Shown here in pieces: positions 51,334 to 59,968 of a stretch of 64,000 nucleotides of DNA (the first letter of the stretch is position 1; each line of letters begins with the position of its first letter). The stretch is from Bifidobacterium hapali (lineage in GTDB: Bacteria > Actinomycetota > Actinomycetes > Actinomycetales > Bifidobacteriaceae). The stretch lies in contig NZ_MWWY01000021.1 in NCBI RefSeq assembly GCF_002259755.1, forward strand, positions 62,001 through 126,000. Reading direction: 5' to 3'. Below the pieces are notes generated by a model. That model did not search any database. It saw nothing but the letters and a program-made list of their open reading frames with translations, and was not told where the DNA came from. The translations under genes and the position numbers were made by a program.

Positions 51334-53161
51334 CTCCCCCGCGCAATCGGCTGCACAACCTAGCGCAACGTTCGATCGCCGCGCAACCGGACCGCAGTTC
51401 GGCGGCGGCATGGCTCGCCGAGGCGCACCTGTCGTCAAACCGCACGACATGCACGGCACATTGCGCCGGCTGCTTGACGTCACGCGCGGTCACCGTCGTG
51501 GTCTCGGTCGCGTATTCGCACTTTCCGGGCTGGGCGCCGCCTCGTCGGTGCTCTCGCCGTTGCTCATCGGTATGGTCATCGACCATATTTCCGCTCGCAC
51601 GTCAGTTGTATTCGTGCTCGCACTGCTCGCCGGACTGTATGTGGCCGATTGGCTGATTGATTTTGGCAAACAGTGGATGATGGCTGCGGTCGGCCAGCGT
51701 ATCGTGCTGCATTTGCGGCTTTCGCTGTTCGAGGCGATGGAACGCTTGCCGTTGCGATTCTTTGACCGGCATCAGCATGGCGAGCTCATGAGCAGACTCA
51801 CGAACGACGTGGACAATATCAGCTCCACAATTTCTGACTCACTCGCACAACTTATGGTGTACGCGTTTACGATTGTCGGCACGCTCGTATGCATGCTCTG
51901 GCTGAGCGTGCCGCTGACGGCAGTGTCATTGGTTTCGGTGATGCTGGTGCTGCTACTCGCACGCACGGTAACACGACGCACGCGACCTCTGTTTGCGACG
52001 CAACAGCGCGTGCTCGGCGAGCTCGACGGGCATGTGGAGGAAACAGTTTCCGGCTTGGCGACGGTGAAATCATATGGTCAAGAGCAGGCGATGATCGACG
52101 ATTTCGAGCGGTTAAATGAGCGACTGTGCGTCACGGCGACGCGTGCGCAAACATGGTCGGGGTTTATGATGCCGCTGTCGAATGCGATCAATAATTTCGG
52201 CTTTCTTCTCGTTGCCGTGGTCAGCGGCGTGATGGCGGCGCGCGGAGCTATTGGCATCGGCGTGGTGTCAAGTTTTCTGCTCTATGTACGGCAGTTCTCG
52301 CGTCCGTTCGTCGACATTGCGAATATTTACAACACGTTCCAGACTGCAGTGGCTGGTGCGGAACGCATGTTTCAGATCATGGACGAGGAACCGGAACCTG
52401 CTGACCGAGCTGATGCCGTGTCGGTCGATCGTCCGAATGGCGAGATTGTATTCGATCATGTTTCGTTCGGATACGATCCCGATCACCCGGTGATTCACGA
52501 TGTGTCATTGACGATTCCAGCCGGATCGCGCGTTGCGTTTGTTGGCCAGACCGGTTCCGGTAAAACAACGATGGTGAACCTCGTGACACGGTTCTACGAT
52601 CCAGATGCTGGACGAATTTTGCTCGATGGGCGAGATTTACGCGATTATCAGATGACCAGTTTGCGGCATGCATTTGGGAGCGTATTGCAAGAGCCATCAC
52701 TGTTTGAGGATACAGTTGCTGCGAATATTGCGTTCGGGCGGCCCGATGCAACACGCGATCAGATTCGTGATGCGGCGCGCGCAGCCGGCGCGGATGGGTT
52801 TATCGAGCGACTTGAAAACGGGTATGATACCGTACTCACTGGTGGCGGCAGTGCACTCAGTCAGGGCGAACGACAACTGCTCACGATTGCGCGAGCACTG
52901 CTTGCTGACGCGCCCATCGTGATTCTTGACGAAGCGACAAGTGCGGTCGATACGGTGACCGAACAATCGATTCGTCGCGCGATGATTCGCATGACATCAG
53001 GTCGCACGAGTATCGTGATCGCACATCGACTCTCCACGATTCGCGATTCCGATCTCATCGTTGTGTTCTCGCACGGGCGGATTGTCGAACAGGGCACGCA
53101 CGAGTCGTTGATGGCCACAGGCGGCACCTACGCCCGCATGGTCGCCGATCAACGTGCGTAA
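51326..53161 (+). CDS. Heterodimeric ABC exporter subunit 2 (intact catalytic site)
   Basis: A 611-residue partner of the preceding gene. N-terminal polar tail of about 50 residues, membrane domain to about 350, ATPase with Walker A GQTGSGKTTMV, Q-loop VLQEPSLF, signature ALSQGERQL (LSQGE, degenerate relative to LSGGQ), Walker B VILDEATSAVD (Glu intact), and switch IVIAHRLSTI (His intact). So in the dimer the active site uses this subunit's Walker B with subunit 1's intact signature, and the inactive site uses the reverse. GGGAGG stands 8 bases before the ATG at 51326; the GTG at 51317 overlaps that site and was rejected. Confidence 0.93.
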   Translation: MSDSPAQSAAQPSATFDRRATGPQFGGGMARRGAPVVKPHDMHGTLRRLLDVTRGHRRGLGRVFALSGLGAASSVLSPLLIGMVIDHISARTSVVFVLALLAGLYVADWLIDFGKQWMMAAVGQRIVLHLRLSLFEAMERLPLRFFDRHQHGELMSRLTNDVDNISSTISDSLAQLMVYAFTIVGTLVCMLWLSVPLTAVSLVSVMLVLLLARTVTRRTRPLFATQQRVLGELDGHVEETVSGLATVKSYGQEQAMIDDFERLNERLCVTATRAQTWSGFMMPLSNAINNFGFLLVAVVSGVMAARGAIGIGVVSSFLLYVRQFSRPFVDIANIYNTFQTAVAGAERMFQIMDEEPEPADRADAVSVDRPNGEIVFDHVSFGYDPDHPVIHDVSLTIPAGSRVAFVGQTGSGKTTMVNLVTRFYDPDAGRILLDGRDLRDYQMTSLRHAFGSVLQEPSLFEDTVAANIAFGRPDATRDQIRDAARAAGADGFIERLENGYDTVLTGGGSALSQGERQLLTIARALLADAPIVILDEATSAVDTVTEQSIRRAMIRMTSGRTSIVIAHRLSTIRDSDLIVVFSHGRIVEQGTHESLMATGGTYARMVADQRA

Positions 53162-53214
53162 CACCCCGCCGTCTCAGCGTCGTCGTGCCAGCCCTCACGC
53201 TAGGCTAGGAGTTC

Positions 53215-54051
53215 ATGAAGATCGACATCGTTTCTGTATTTCCCGAGTACTTCGACGTGCTGAACTTGAGTCTCTTCGGCAAAGCGCAAGCCAAGGGACT
53301 CGTCGAAGTGCACGCGCACAATCTACGCGACTGGACCCATGACGTGCATCATTCTGTGGACGACACCCCGGTTGGCGGGGGCGCCGGCATGGTGATGAAA
53401 CCTGAAGTATGGGCTGAATGCCTTGATGAGTTGCTGGGATTAGACAGCAGCACTTCGGAATCGACAACCGAAGTTGATGATGTATCCACAGATAGCACGG
53501 CCGCTCCTGTACTCATCTTTCCAAATCCATCTGCGCCGCTGTTCACGCAGCGCGACGCAACGGAACTATCCCATGCCGATCATCTGCTGTTTGGATGCGG
53601 CCGTTACGAAGGCTACGATGCGCGCATTCCCGAGTATTATCGCGCGCAAGGTGTGGACGTGCGCGAGTATTCGATCGGCGATTATGTGCTCAACGGCGGC
53701 GAAGTTGCCGTATCCGTAATGCTGGAAGCGATTACACGTTTGCTGCCCGGTTTTATGGGTAACGCCGACTCCATCGTCGAAGAATCATATACCGGCGCCA
53801 ATGCGCTGCTTGAACATCGGCAATATACGAAGCCGGCGCAGTGGCGCGGCATTAGCGTGCCCGACGTGCTGTTGTCTGGAGACCACGGCAAAGTTGACCG
53901 ATTCCGCCGCGACGAAGCACTCGCACGAACGAACGAAATCCGCCCCGATCTTATCGAGCGACTGGATTGTGCATCACTTGACAAAGCTGACCGCAAAACT
54001 CTGATTGCCTTAGGTTGGGAGGTTTCAGGCCCCCACCCTCGGCGTCTCTAA
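53215..54051 (+). CDS. trmD: tRNA (guanine-N1)-methyltransferase TrmD
   Basis: Methylates G37 beside the anticodon to prevent frameshifting. The 278-residue protein starts MKIDIVSVFPEYFDVLNLSLFGKAQ, has DWTHDVHHSVDDTPVGGGAGMVMKPE, and the trefoil-knot SAM site YEGYDARIPEYY plus REYSIGDYVLNGGEVA. A Ser/Thr/Asp-rich insertion of ~25 residues (about 73-98) follows ECLDELLGLD and is not in typical TrmD. TAGGCT at 53201 lies 8 bases upstream, so a leaderless start from its own promoter is possible in addition to read-through from the operon. Confidence 0.96.
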   Translation: MKIDIVSVFPEYFDVLNLSLFGKAQAKGLVEVHAHNLRDWTHDVHHSVDDTPVGGGAGMVMKPEVWAECLDELLGLDSSTSESTTEVDDVSTDSTAAPVLIFPNPSAPLFTQRDATELSHADHLLFGCGRYEGYDARIPEYYRAQGVDVREYSIGDYVLNGGEVAVSVMLEAITRLLPGFMGNADSIVEESYTGANALLEHRQYTKPAQWRGISVPDVLLSGDHGKVDRFRRDEALARTNEIRPDLIERLDCASLDKADRKTLIALGWEVSGPHPRRL

Positions 54052-54108
54052 CTCGACATTATGGTTTGCGCTCCACACTGTTGCGCCACTCGAAATGCCT
54101 AATACGCT

Positions 54109-54156
54109 AAGTTCACGCGATGGCATCATAACGTTACAATGCCATCGCGTGAACTT
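54109..54156. terminator. Bidirectional terminator between trmD and nitroreductase
   Basis: An 18-bp perfect stem: AAGTTCACGCGATGGCAT (54109-54126) and its complement (54139-54156) with a 12-base loop. On the plus strand it ends AACTTT, so a short T-run follows. Convergent genes on both sides. Confidence 0.8.
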
Positions 54157-54164
54157 TGACCTAT

Positions 54165-54767
54165 TTACAGACCAAAAACCTTGACGCGAGCGTCGGCCGG
54201 CTGCTTGTCAACCGGGCCGGCAGGCTGAGCGACCGTACCGAACGGCATCTGCGCCTGTAGCTTCCAGCTTGCCGGCAGACCGAACTCAGCAATAACAGCC
54301 TCATCGATCAGCGGGTTGTAGTGCTGTAGCGACGCACCAAGACCCTTGTCTGCCAGTGCAGTCCACACGGCGAGCTGGAGCATGCCGGCAGCATCGCGTG
54401 CAAATCCCGGGAAGTTGGCGGCGTAGGCCGGAATGTTCTCCTGCAGGGACTTGGTCACGTCGGTATCGTCGTAGAACAGAACAGTGCCGTGGCCAGCAGC
54501 GAATGCGTTGATCTTGCCTTCGGTAGCCTTGAACTTCTCATCGTCATTGACAACCTTACGCAGGGTCTCCTTGACGATATCCCACAGCTTCTGGTTAGCA
54601 TCACCGAACAGCACAACCGCGCGCTGCGGCTGCGAGTTGAATGCGCTCGGCACGGCTACGGTGACATCTTCAATCAGCTTGACGATTTCCTGATCGCTGA
54701 TCGGCGATGCGCTAGTCAGTGCGTACTGCGAGCGACGGTTCTGCAGCTCCTCGACAAAGTTCGACAT
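54165..54767 (-). CDS. Nitroreductase family protein (Frm2/YdgI-like)
   Basis: FMN-dependent NAD(P)H oxidoreductase, 200 residues, of the nitroreductase fold. Marks: NRRSQYALTSASPISDQEI, SAFNSQPQRAVVLFGDANQKLWDIVKETL, AFAAGHGTVLFYDD, LQENIPAYAANFPGFARDAAGMLQLAVWTALADKGLGASLQHYNPLIDE, and the C-terminal VFGL. This is the shape of the Frm2/YdgI/HBN-type clade, which handle nitro-aromatics or quinones. The ATG at 54767 has AAAGGA 6 bases before. An AT-rich 186-base gap, with several ATATC-like repeats, precedes it and probably holds its promoter. Confidence 0.91.
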   Translation of the reverse strand: MSNFVEELQNRRSQYALTSASPISDQEIVKLIEDVTVAVPSAFNSQPQRAVVLFGDANQKLWDIVKETLRKVVNDDEKFKATEGKINAFAAGHGTVLFYDDTDVTKSLQENIPAYAANFPGFARDAAGMLQLAVWTALADKGLGASLQHYNPLIDEAVIAEFGLPASWKLQAQMPFGTVAQPAGPVDKQPADARVKVFGL

Positions 54768-54952
54768 GATGATTCCTTTCATGCTGTGGAGACGACGCCA
54801 ACTTATATCGCGTGACATCAGTTCACCATATATTCATCTGATATATTTCGATCTGAGATATATCACTCGAATATCACGATACGAGATACGCACGATACGC
54901 CACACCGATTTCGCGCTGAGAGGAATCAAATCGTCTACGCGCAAGCTCGCAA

Positions 54953-55558
54953 CTACTGAGCCGAGTCAGGTGTGTTTTCCTCCGCTGATTCGATGTAGAA
55001 CACAGCGGTTTCGCCGTAATCACGCCGCTCGCTGATACACCATCCAGCAGGAACAGTCGGCTCATCAGAGCGAGCTGAACGTTCGAGCACGATCAATGTA
55101 TTGTCCTCCGCCATACCAGATTCAACCAAGTCGGCCAGCAGACTCACACAATCTTGTGTCGCAAATGCGTACGGTGGATCGATAAAAATCACGTCAAATG
55201 ATTCAGCATGTCCAGATGCCGGCGCTACAAATCGTTCAGCTTTCGCTTTAATCACGCGCGCAGACATGTCAGCCTGCCACGAACGGTTATGCTTGAGCGT
55301 AGTCAATGTTTGAGCAATCAACGCAGCCGCCGGACCATTGGCTTCAACAGCAACAAGCGCACGAGCGCCACGACTCAACGCCTCAATGCCCAGCGCGCCA
55401 GTACCTGCGAACAGGTCAAGCACGCGGGCATCAGCGAGCACATCCCACGAGTCGAGACGCGAAAAAATCGCCTCTTTCGTGCGGTCGGTAGTGGGCCGTG
55501 TACCCGTTTTCGGCGTCGTCAACGCCACACCCTTAAATCGTCCAGAAATCACGCGCAT
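54953..55558 (-). CDS. rsmD: 16S rRNA (guanine966-N2)-methyltransferase RsmD
   Basis: Methylates G966 of 16S rRNA in the P-site region. The 201-residue protein has MRVISGRFKG at the start, TTDRTKEAIFSRL, the SAM site VLDLFAGTGALGIEALSRGA, and the catalytic FIDPPYAF motif, all diagnostic of RsmD. A TACAGT box (55566-55571) lies 7 bases before the ATG, as in moxR, so a leaderless start is likely. It follows recG on the minus strand, 37 bases later, so it may also be read through from recG. Confidence 0.95.
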   Translation of the reverse strand: MRVISGRFKGVALTTPKTGTRPTTDRTKEAIFSRLDSWDVLADARVLDLFAGTGALGIEALSRGARALVAVEANGPAAALIAQTLTTLKHNRSWQADMSARVIKAKAERFVAPASGHAESFDVIFIDPPYAFATQDCVSLLADLVESGMAEDNTLIVLERSARSDEPTVPAGWCISERRDYGETAVFYIESAEENTPDSAQ

Positions 55559-55565
55559 GCCGTCT

Positions 55566-55571
55566 ACTGTA
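55566..55571 (-). promoter_or_regulatory. -10 box of rsmD, leaderless start
   Basis: TACAGT on the minus strand, then AGACGGC (7 bases), then ATG at 55558. Lies in the recG-rsmD gap. Confidence 0.6.
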
Positions 55572-55595
55572 GCGAGCAACGCCCCCAGATCACAC

Positions 55596-58031
55596 TCACG
55601 ACGATGTCAAAAACGTCTCATTACCCCGAGTAAAGTCAAGTACCGCGCCGGCAAGCTGTGTTTGACCAGCCAGCGTCGGATCGTCGTCGAGCAGCCGCGC
55701 CGCACGCTCACGCGCATCGGCAATCATCTTCGCATCCTTGACGACACGCAATAACTTCAGACTCGACACACCGCCAGACTGCGCGTCACCGAGCACATCA
55801 CCTGCGCCGCGGAACTCCAGATCAGCCTGCGCAATCTTCGCACCGTCCAACGTGCCTTGAATCACGCTCAGTCGCTGTGCCGCCGGCGAATCCGGATCGG
55901 CACGCGAAATCAGGAACGCCCACGAATCCGTACCACCACGACCCACGCGACCGCGCAACTGGTGCAGCTGTGACAAGCCGTAACGATCGGCGTCAAAAAT
56001 CACGATACAGCTTGCTTGCGGCACGTCCACACCAACTTCGATCACCGTAGTCGCCACCAGAATCGGCGTCTTGCCGCTCGCAAAATCAGCCATCACGCGC
56101 GCTTTAGTCTCATCATCGTCGCGCCCAGTCAACGTAGCGAACGAAATCCCCGCAAACTGTGGCAACGACGACAGTCGCGCGACAATCTCGCTAACCGAAT
56201 GTAACGGCGGACGCTGCCGACCATCATCATCAGCCGCGGCAACAGCGTCACCAGCAGCTGTATTCCCAGCCCCACGACCGTCGGCCCTCATCGCGTCGGA
56301 TTCAGCGTACACGTCAACGTCGTTATCCGCCGGCTCATCCGCATCAATGCGCGGGCACACCACGTACGCACGCTCCCCCGCGTCGAGACGCTGGCGAATA
56401 TGCGCGAACATGCTCCCCATCGTGTGACCGTCAGCTTCAGGAACAATAAACGTACGAATCGGCTTGCGACCGCCAGGCAGTTCAGTCAACCATGAAATAT
56501 CAAGGTCACCAAACCATGTCATAGCAGCTGTACGCGGGATTGGCGTCGCAGTCATCACCAACAGATGCGGCGTCTTCTCAGCTTTCGCGCGCAGTGATTC
56601 GCGCTGCTCCACGCCGAACCGATGCTGCTCGTCGATCACCACCAGCGCAAGATTTGGAGCTTGGAAGGTCTTAGAAAAAGCGGCGTGCGTAGCCACAATA
56701 ATGCACGGCCGACCGCTGGCCGCTGCAGCGAGTGCGCGACGGCGAGCGGCGAGTTTCATACCACCAGTGAGCAAAATAACCGGAACGGCGGAGCTATCGG
56801 CAACATCAGTATTATCCGACAGACCGTCCAATTGATCAGTTCCAGCTAACCTAGCAACCATCGCACGTATCGTAGTCACATGCTGTTCCGCAAGCACTTG
56901 TGTAGGCGCCACCAGCACTGCTTGACGGCCAGAACCGACCGCTTGCAACATCGCAGCGAGCGCGACAATCGTTTTGCCAGAGCCGACCTCGCCTTGCAGG
57001 AGCCGCTGCATGGGATAGTTACGATTCATATCGACCGCAATATCGTCAATCACTTCACGTTGCCCATGTGTGAGCGCAAAAGGCAGTGACGAGATAAACG
57101 TATCGCGTAACGTCGTATCCGCGCACGGCTCGGCGACCGCATGATGTGCATCTCGACGCGCTTGTAGTAGCGCGGTCTGGCAGATAAACGCTTCTTCGTA
57201 CCTCAACGTCTCAATACCGCGCGCAAAATCGGCGGTTGACTGCGGATTGTGGATCGCAGCGAACGCTTCGGCGCGGTGCATGAGCGAGCGCGCTTCGCGT
57301 ACTGATTCGGGAACAATGTCGGCGATCGCGGGCGCAAAGGCTGCGGCAGATACAGTCAGCTCAGAGGACGCAACAGTTGACGTGTCGTTTTCGCCGGCAA
57401 GTGCATGCAGGAAACCGAGAATCGATTCGTGAATATGTTCACTAGAGATGCGCGATGTCGCATGGTAGACCGGGCGCGGTCGGCAAACGCGACGCAAGCC
57501 CTCGTCGACCGTATCCGCATCATATTTCAGCGACGACGAATCCGGTATAAACATGCCGCTCATACTGATATCATGGGCCGGCGCAACCGTCACAATCTCG
57601 GGATGTGTGAACTGCAGTTGACCGTTGTACTCGCTCGGCATGCCGCATACGACGATGCATGCGCCATCGCGAAGCCGCATGCTTAGCCAATCAACGTACT
57701 GTTTTTTATATGAGAAAAACGTGAGTCGTGCGAGCGCGCCGGCCACACCGCGTGTACGCGCGAAATCCGAATCGTCAGCAAGCGCTTCGAGACGGTAGCC
57801 GCGCCGCGTGTTCATCGGTATGACACGCACAGATCGAATGATTGCCGCAAACGCCATTGACTCGCCCTGTCGAGCTTCGCGAAGCGCTCGCGATGGTACC
57901 GGTTCGGTGACACGGAACGGGTAGTATGTTAGCGCGTCGCCGATCGATACGATACCTAACGATTTGAGCGCACCGACACGCCGCTTATTCGCCAGCAATG
58001 ACGATATTGGGGTGTCTAGTGAAATGCTCAT
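55596..58031 (-). CDS. recG: ATP-dependent DNA helicase RecG
   Basis: Regresses stalled replication forks and branch-migrates junctions. The 811-residue protein has the wedge/OB domain (about 1-300), helicase lobe 1 with GEVGSGKTIVALAAM (Walker A), the DEQH box VVIDEQHRFGVEQRE, MTATPIPRTAAMTWFGDLDIS, and lobe 2 with SGKTPILVATTVIEVGVDVP and QLRGRVGRGG. At about residues 545-600 an Asp/Ala-rich insertion (ADNDVDVYAESDAMRADG and a poly-Ala/Asp run) enlarges it beyond the usual ~700. The start ATG at 58031 lies downstream of palindromic and tandem repeats (58165-58306). Confidence 0.95.
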   Translation of the reverse strand: MSISLDTPISSLLANKRRVGALKSLGIVSIGDALTYYPFRVTEPVPSRALREARQGESMAFAAIIRSVRVIPMNTRRGYRLEALADDSDFARTRGVAGALARLTFFSYKKQYVDWLSMRLRDGACIVVCGMPSEYNGQLQFTHPEIVTVAPAHDISMSGMFIPDSSSLKYDADTVDEGLRRVCRPRPVYHATSRISSEHIHESILGFLHALAGENDTSTVASSELTVSAAAFAPAIADIVPESVREARSLMHRAEAFAAIHNPQSTADFARGIETLRYEEAFICQTALLQARRDAHHAVAEPCADTTLRDTFISSLPFALTHGQREVIDDIAVDMNRNYPMQRLLQGEVGSGKTIVALAAMLQAVGSGRQAVLVAPTQVLAEQHVTTIRAMVARLAGTDQLDGLSDNTDVADSSAVPVILLTGGMKLAARRRALAAAASGRPCIIVATHAAFSKTFQAPNLALVVIDEQHRFGVEQRESLRAKAEKTPHLLVMTATPIPRTAAMTWFGDLDISWLTELPGGRKPIRTFIVPEADGHTMGSMFAHIRQRLDAGERAYVVCPRIDADEPADNDVDVYAESDAMRADGRGAGNTAAGDAVAAADDDGRQRPPLHSVSEIVARLSSLPQFAGISFATLTGRDDDETKARVMADFASGKTPILVATTVIEVGVDVPQASCIVIFDADRYGLSQLHQLRGRVGRGGTDSWAFLISRADPDSPAAQRLSVIQGTLDGAKIAQADLEFRGAGDVLGDAQSGGVSSLKLLRVVKDAKMIADARERAARLLDDDPTLAGQTQLAGAVLDFTRGNETFLTSS

Positions 58032-58164
58032 AACGTTCTATTGTGGTGAAACAAGCGGACTTTATGCCTGTGGCTCTGATCCTTTGCTACTGAGCCGTCC
58101 TCCTGCGCTGCACGCGTCACACGCACCACGTCCCGTTACACCCCGTCCCGTCCCGTCACGCACC

Positions 58165-58194
58165 ACCCCATCACACCCCATCACACCCCATCAC
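58165..58194. repeat. 10-bp tandem repeat upstream of recG
   Basis: ACCCCATCAC three times, directly before the palindrome doublet and within a C-rich CCCGTCCCGT tract (58137-58160). The same arrangement (tandem repeat then palindrome doublet) is seen at 9595-9778. Confidence 0.75.
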
Positions 58195-58306
58195 GCGTGG
58201 CAGAAAACGCTCACTGAGTGCCGCTCAGTGAGCGAAAACCGCCACGCACTCATGCGAGTGGCAGAAAATGCTCACTGAGCGGCACTCAGTGAGCATTTTC
58301 CGCCAC
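58195..58306. repeat. Palindrome doublet (family 1, copies 5 and 6)
   Basis: Copy 5 (58195-58247): GCGTGGCAGAAAACGCTCAC to GAGCGAAAACCGCCACGC; its AAAA stretch is AAAA in both arms rather than AAAA/TTTT, so it does not pair there. Copy 6 (58258-58306): GTGGCAGAAAATGCTCACTG to its complement ending CGCCAC. The GTGG starts are 61 bases apart. They lie between the rpmB terminator and recG. Confidence 0.9.
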
Positions 58307-58349
58307 TACACCAGCGCCAATATCCCCGCAACACGACACCACGCATAAG

Positions 58350-58381
58350 AAAACCCCGGCGTCTTGCGACTACCGGGGTTT
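58350..58381 (-). terminator. Terminator of rpmB
   Basis: On the minus strand AAACCCCGG pairs with CCGGGGTTT around a 13-base loop and ends TTTTCTT. Starts 20 bases after the rpmB stop. Confidence 0.85.
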
Positions 58382-58400
58382 ACGCTTGCATTCTCGCGAC

Positions 58401-58595
58401 TCACGCGGCCACACGCTGAACCTTGCCAGCCTTGAGGCACTTGACGCACACGCGAACGCGGACGTTTTCGCCGTCGATCGTGGTGCGAACCGGCTGCAGG
58501 TTCGGGCGGAAGGTGCGCTTATTGCGGATATGTGAGTGCGAAACGGTGAAACCGGTCTGCGGTCCCTTGCCGCACACTGCGCAACGAGCTGCCAT
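58401..58595 (-). CDS. rpmB: 50S ribosomal protein L28 (zinc-binding form)
   Basis: Large-subunit ribosomal protein, 64 residues. [23 protein letters not shown] at the start and [13 protein letters not shown] at the end provide two CxxC pairs, the zinc-containing (C+) version. The ATG at 58595 follows GGGAG at 7 bases; a TATAGT box at 58683-58688 on the minus strand is the probable promoter. The reading frame to 58628 is longer but not typical. A strong terminator follows, so it is a single-gene unit. Confidence 0.95.
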   Translation of the reverse strand: MAARCAVCGKGPQTGFTVSHSHIRNKRTFRPNLQPVRTTIDGENVRVRVCVKCLKAGKVQRVAA

Positions 58596-58833
58596 AATGG
58601 ACTCCCTATAGTATTCTTTGACTTGCAAGTCTTGTGTTCACACCATCCGTGTACCGTACAGCACGAACACACAACTTCACTACTATAGCGCATGCCGTCG
58701 GACAACGCAAAAACAAGCATAATCATACTTAGTATCTATTGCCGCGTTCAGCAAACGTACATACACTTGTTGTACAACGTGACTAATTAGGCGTGGCTCA
58801 TGCGAGCTACCCATAGCAATCAAGGAGGATGCC

Positions 58834-59907
58834 ATGCTCAGTCGAATCGGAGAGCGTGTTGCCGAGTTCACTCACGCCAACCAGTCCACCCAAGATTCTC
58901 CAGACTCCCACGCAGTAATATCGCTCGGCCACGTCTGGGTCGACATCATGATGGATGTCAATACCATCCCACAAGCCGGAGGATTTGCCGTATCCGACCA
59001 CACCAACGCAACAGTCGGCGGCAGTTACCGCGTGCTGCAAGCCGCCGCACGCATGGGAGCGCCAGCCAAACACGCTGGCATCATCGGTACCGGCCCGTGG
59101 GCTACCATCGTGCGCGACGCACTTGCCGCCAACGGTATCGAGCACATCGGGCAAGATCGTCTCGATACCGATTCCGGATTCCGTCTCGTGCTCACCGACG
59201 AAGACCGTCGCAAAACATACATCGCCACGTATGGTGCAGAAGCGCAAGGCGACGACACTACATTCAACTGCGTAGAACCAGCCACCGGTGACGTGGTCCA
59301 CATCAGCGGCAACACGTTAATGGATCACACTGCCGCCGGTGTCGACGAATTCATGCATCACGCCAGCAACGATCCTTTCGGACGTGACTTTACGATCGTC
59401 CTCAACCCAACCAATACGCTCTCACTCGTCAACGATCACTTGCTCGAAGATCTCGTCCTTGCGCGGCCGATCTGGTCATGCAACCGGCAGGAAGCGAATA
59501 CGTTAGCCGATCGTCTCGGCATCTTGCGCAACGACGAAGCTTCACTGACCGTGGGCGGCGGCTTCGATCGCTCGATGGCCGAACTGTGCCGCGCGCTCGG
59601 CGAAACGTTGCGCGCACCTCTGGTCGTCCGCGCTGGCTCTCGTGGCGCGTGGGTGCGCACGCCAGGCGGTGAAGTCGTGCATGTGGAAGGATACCCGACA
59701 AAAGCAACACACACACGGTCAGCTGGCGCACCGCATACTGGTACGTTGTGTGCGATGCTGGCTCGCGGATGGTCGCTTATCGACGCGGTACAGATCGCAA
59801 ACGCGGCAGCCTCGCTCGCGATTCAACGCTCGATTGGCGGCGTTCCTAGCTGCCCGTCGTATACGGATGCGATCGCGCTTGTCGACGCGAGCGAAAACTC
59901 ACGATAA
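58834..59907 (+). CDS. PfkB-fold sugar kinase-like protein without the usual catalytic Asp
   Basis: A 357-residue ribokinase-like protein. The substrate part has SLGHVWVDIMMDVNTIPQAGGFAV, TNATVGGSYRVLQAAARMGAP, and HISGNTLMDHTA; the ATP end is recognisable as VRAGSRGAWV and EVVHVEGYPTKA. The signature GAGD that carries the catalytic Asp in this family is not visible: the equivalent segment reads SAGAPHTGTLCAM (residues about 300-312, Gly-Ala-Pro-His). It may be a non-catalytic or differently acting homologue, or an alignment shift may hide the Asp. AAGGAGG stands just before the ATG. No sugar transporter is adjacent except the MFS gene after it. Confidence 0.85.
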   Translation: MLSRIGERVAEFTHANQSTQDSPDSHAVISLGHVWVDIMMDVNTIPQAGGFAVSDHTNATVGGSYRVLQAAARMGAPAKHAGIIGTGPWATIVRDALAANGIEHIGQDRLDTDSGFRLVLTDEDRRKTYIATYGAEAQGDDTTFNCVEPATGDVVHISGNTLMDHTAAGVDEFMHHASNDPFGRDFTIVLNPTNTLSLVNDHLLEDLVLARPIWSCNRQEANTLADRLGILRNDEASLTVGGGFDRSMAELCRALGETLRAPLVVRAGSRGAWVRTPGGEVVHVEGYPTKATHTRSAGAPHTGTLCAMLARGWSLIDAVQIANAAASLAIQRSIGGVPSCPSYTDAIALVDASENSR

Positions 59908-59956
59908 TTCATCAGCCGTTCACCTGCGACCGTCTGCCGCGTCCATCACAGCACCG

Positions 59957-59962
59957 TACGAT
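59957..59962 (+). promoter_or_regulatory. -10 box of the UMF1 transporter, leaderless start
   Basis: TACGAT, then GGGGCT (6 bases), then ATG at 59969. The same spacing and G-run as moxR. Confidence 0.55.
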
Positions 59963-59968
59963 GGGGCT

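Noticed and set aside
59642-59968. Extended N-terminus of the UMF1 transporter
   Set aside because: It overlaps the PfkB gene by 266 bases and is Arg-rich without family similarity; the ATG at 59969 gives the UMF1 signature in its normal place.
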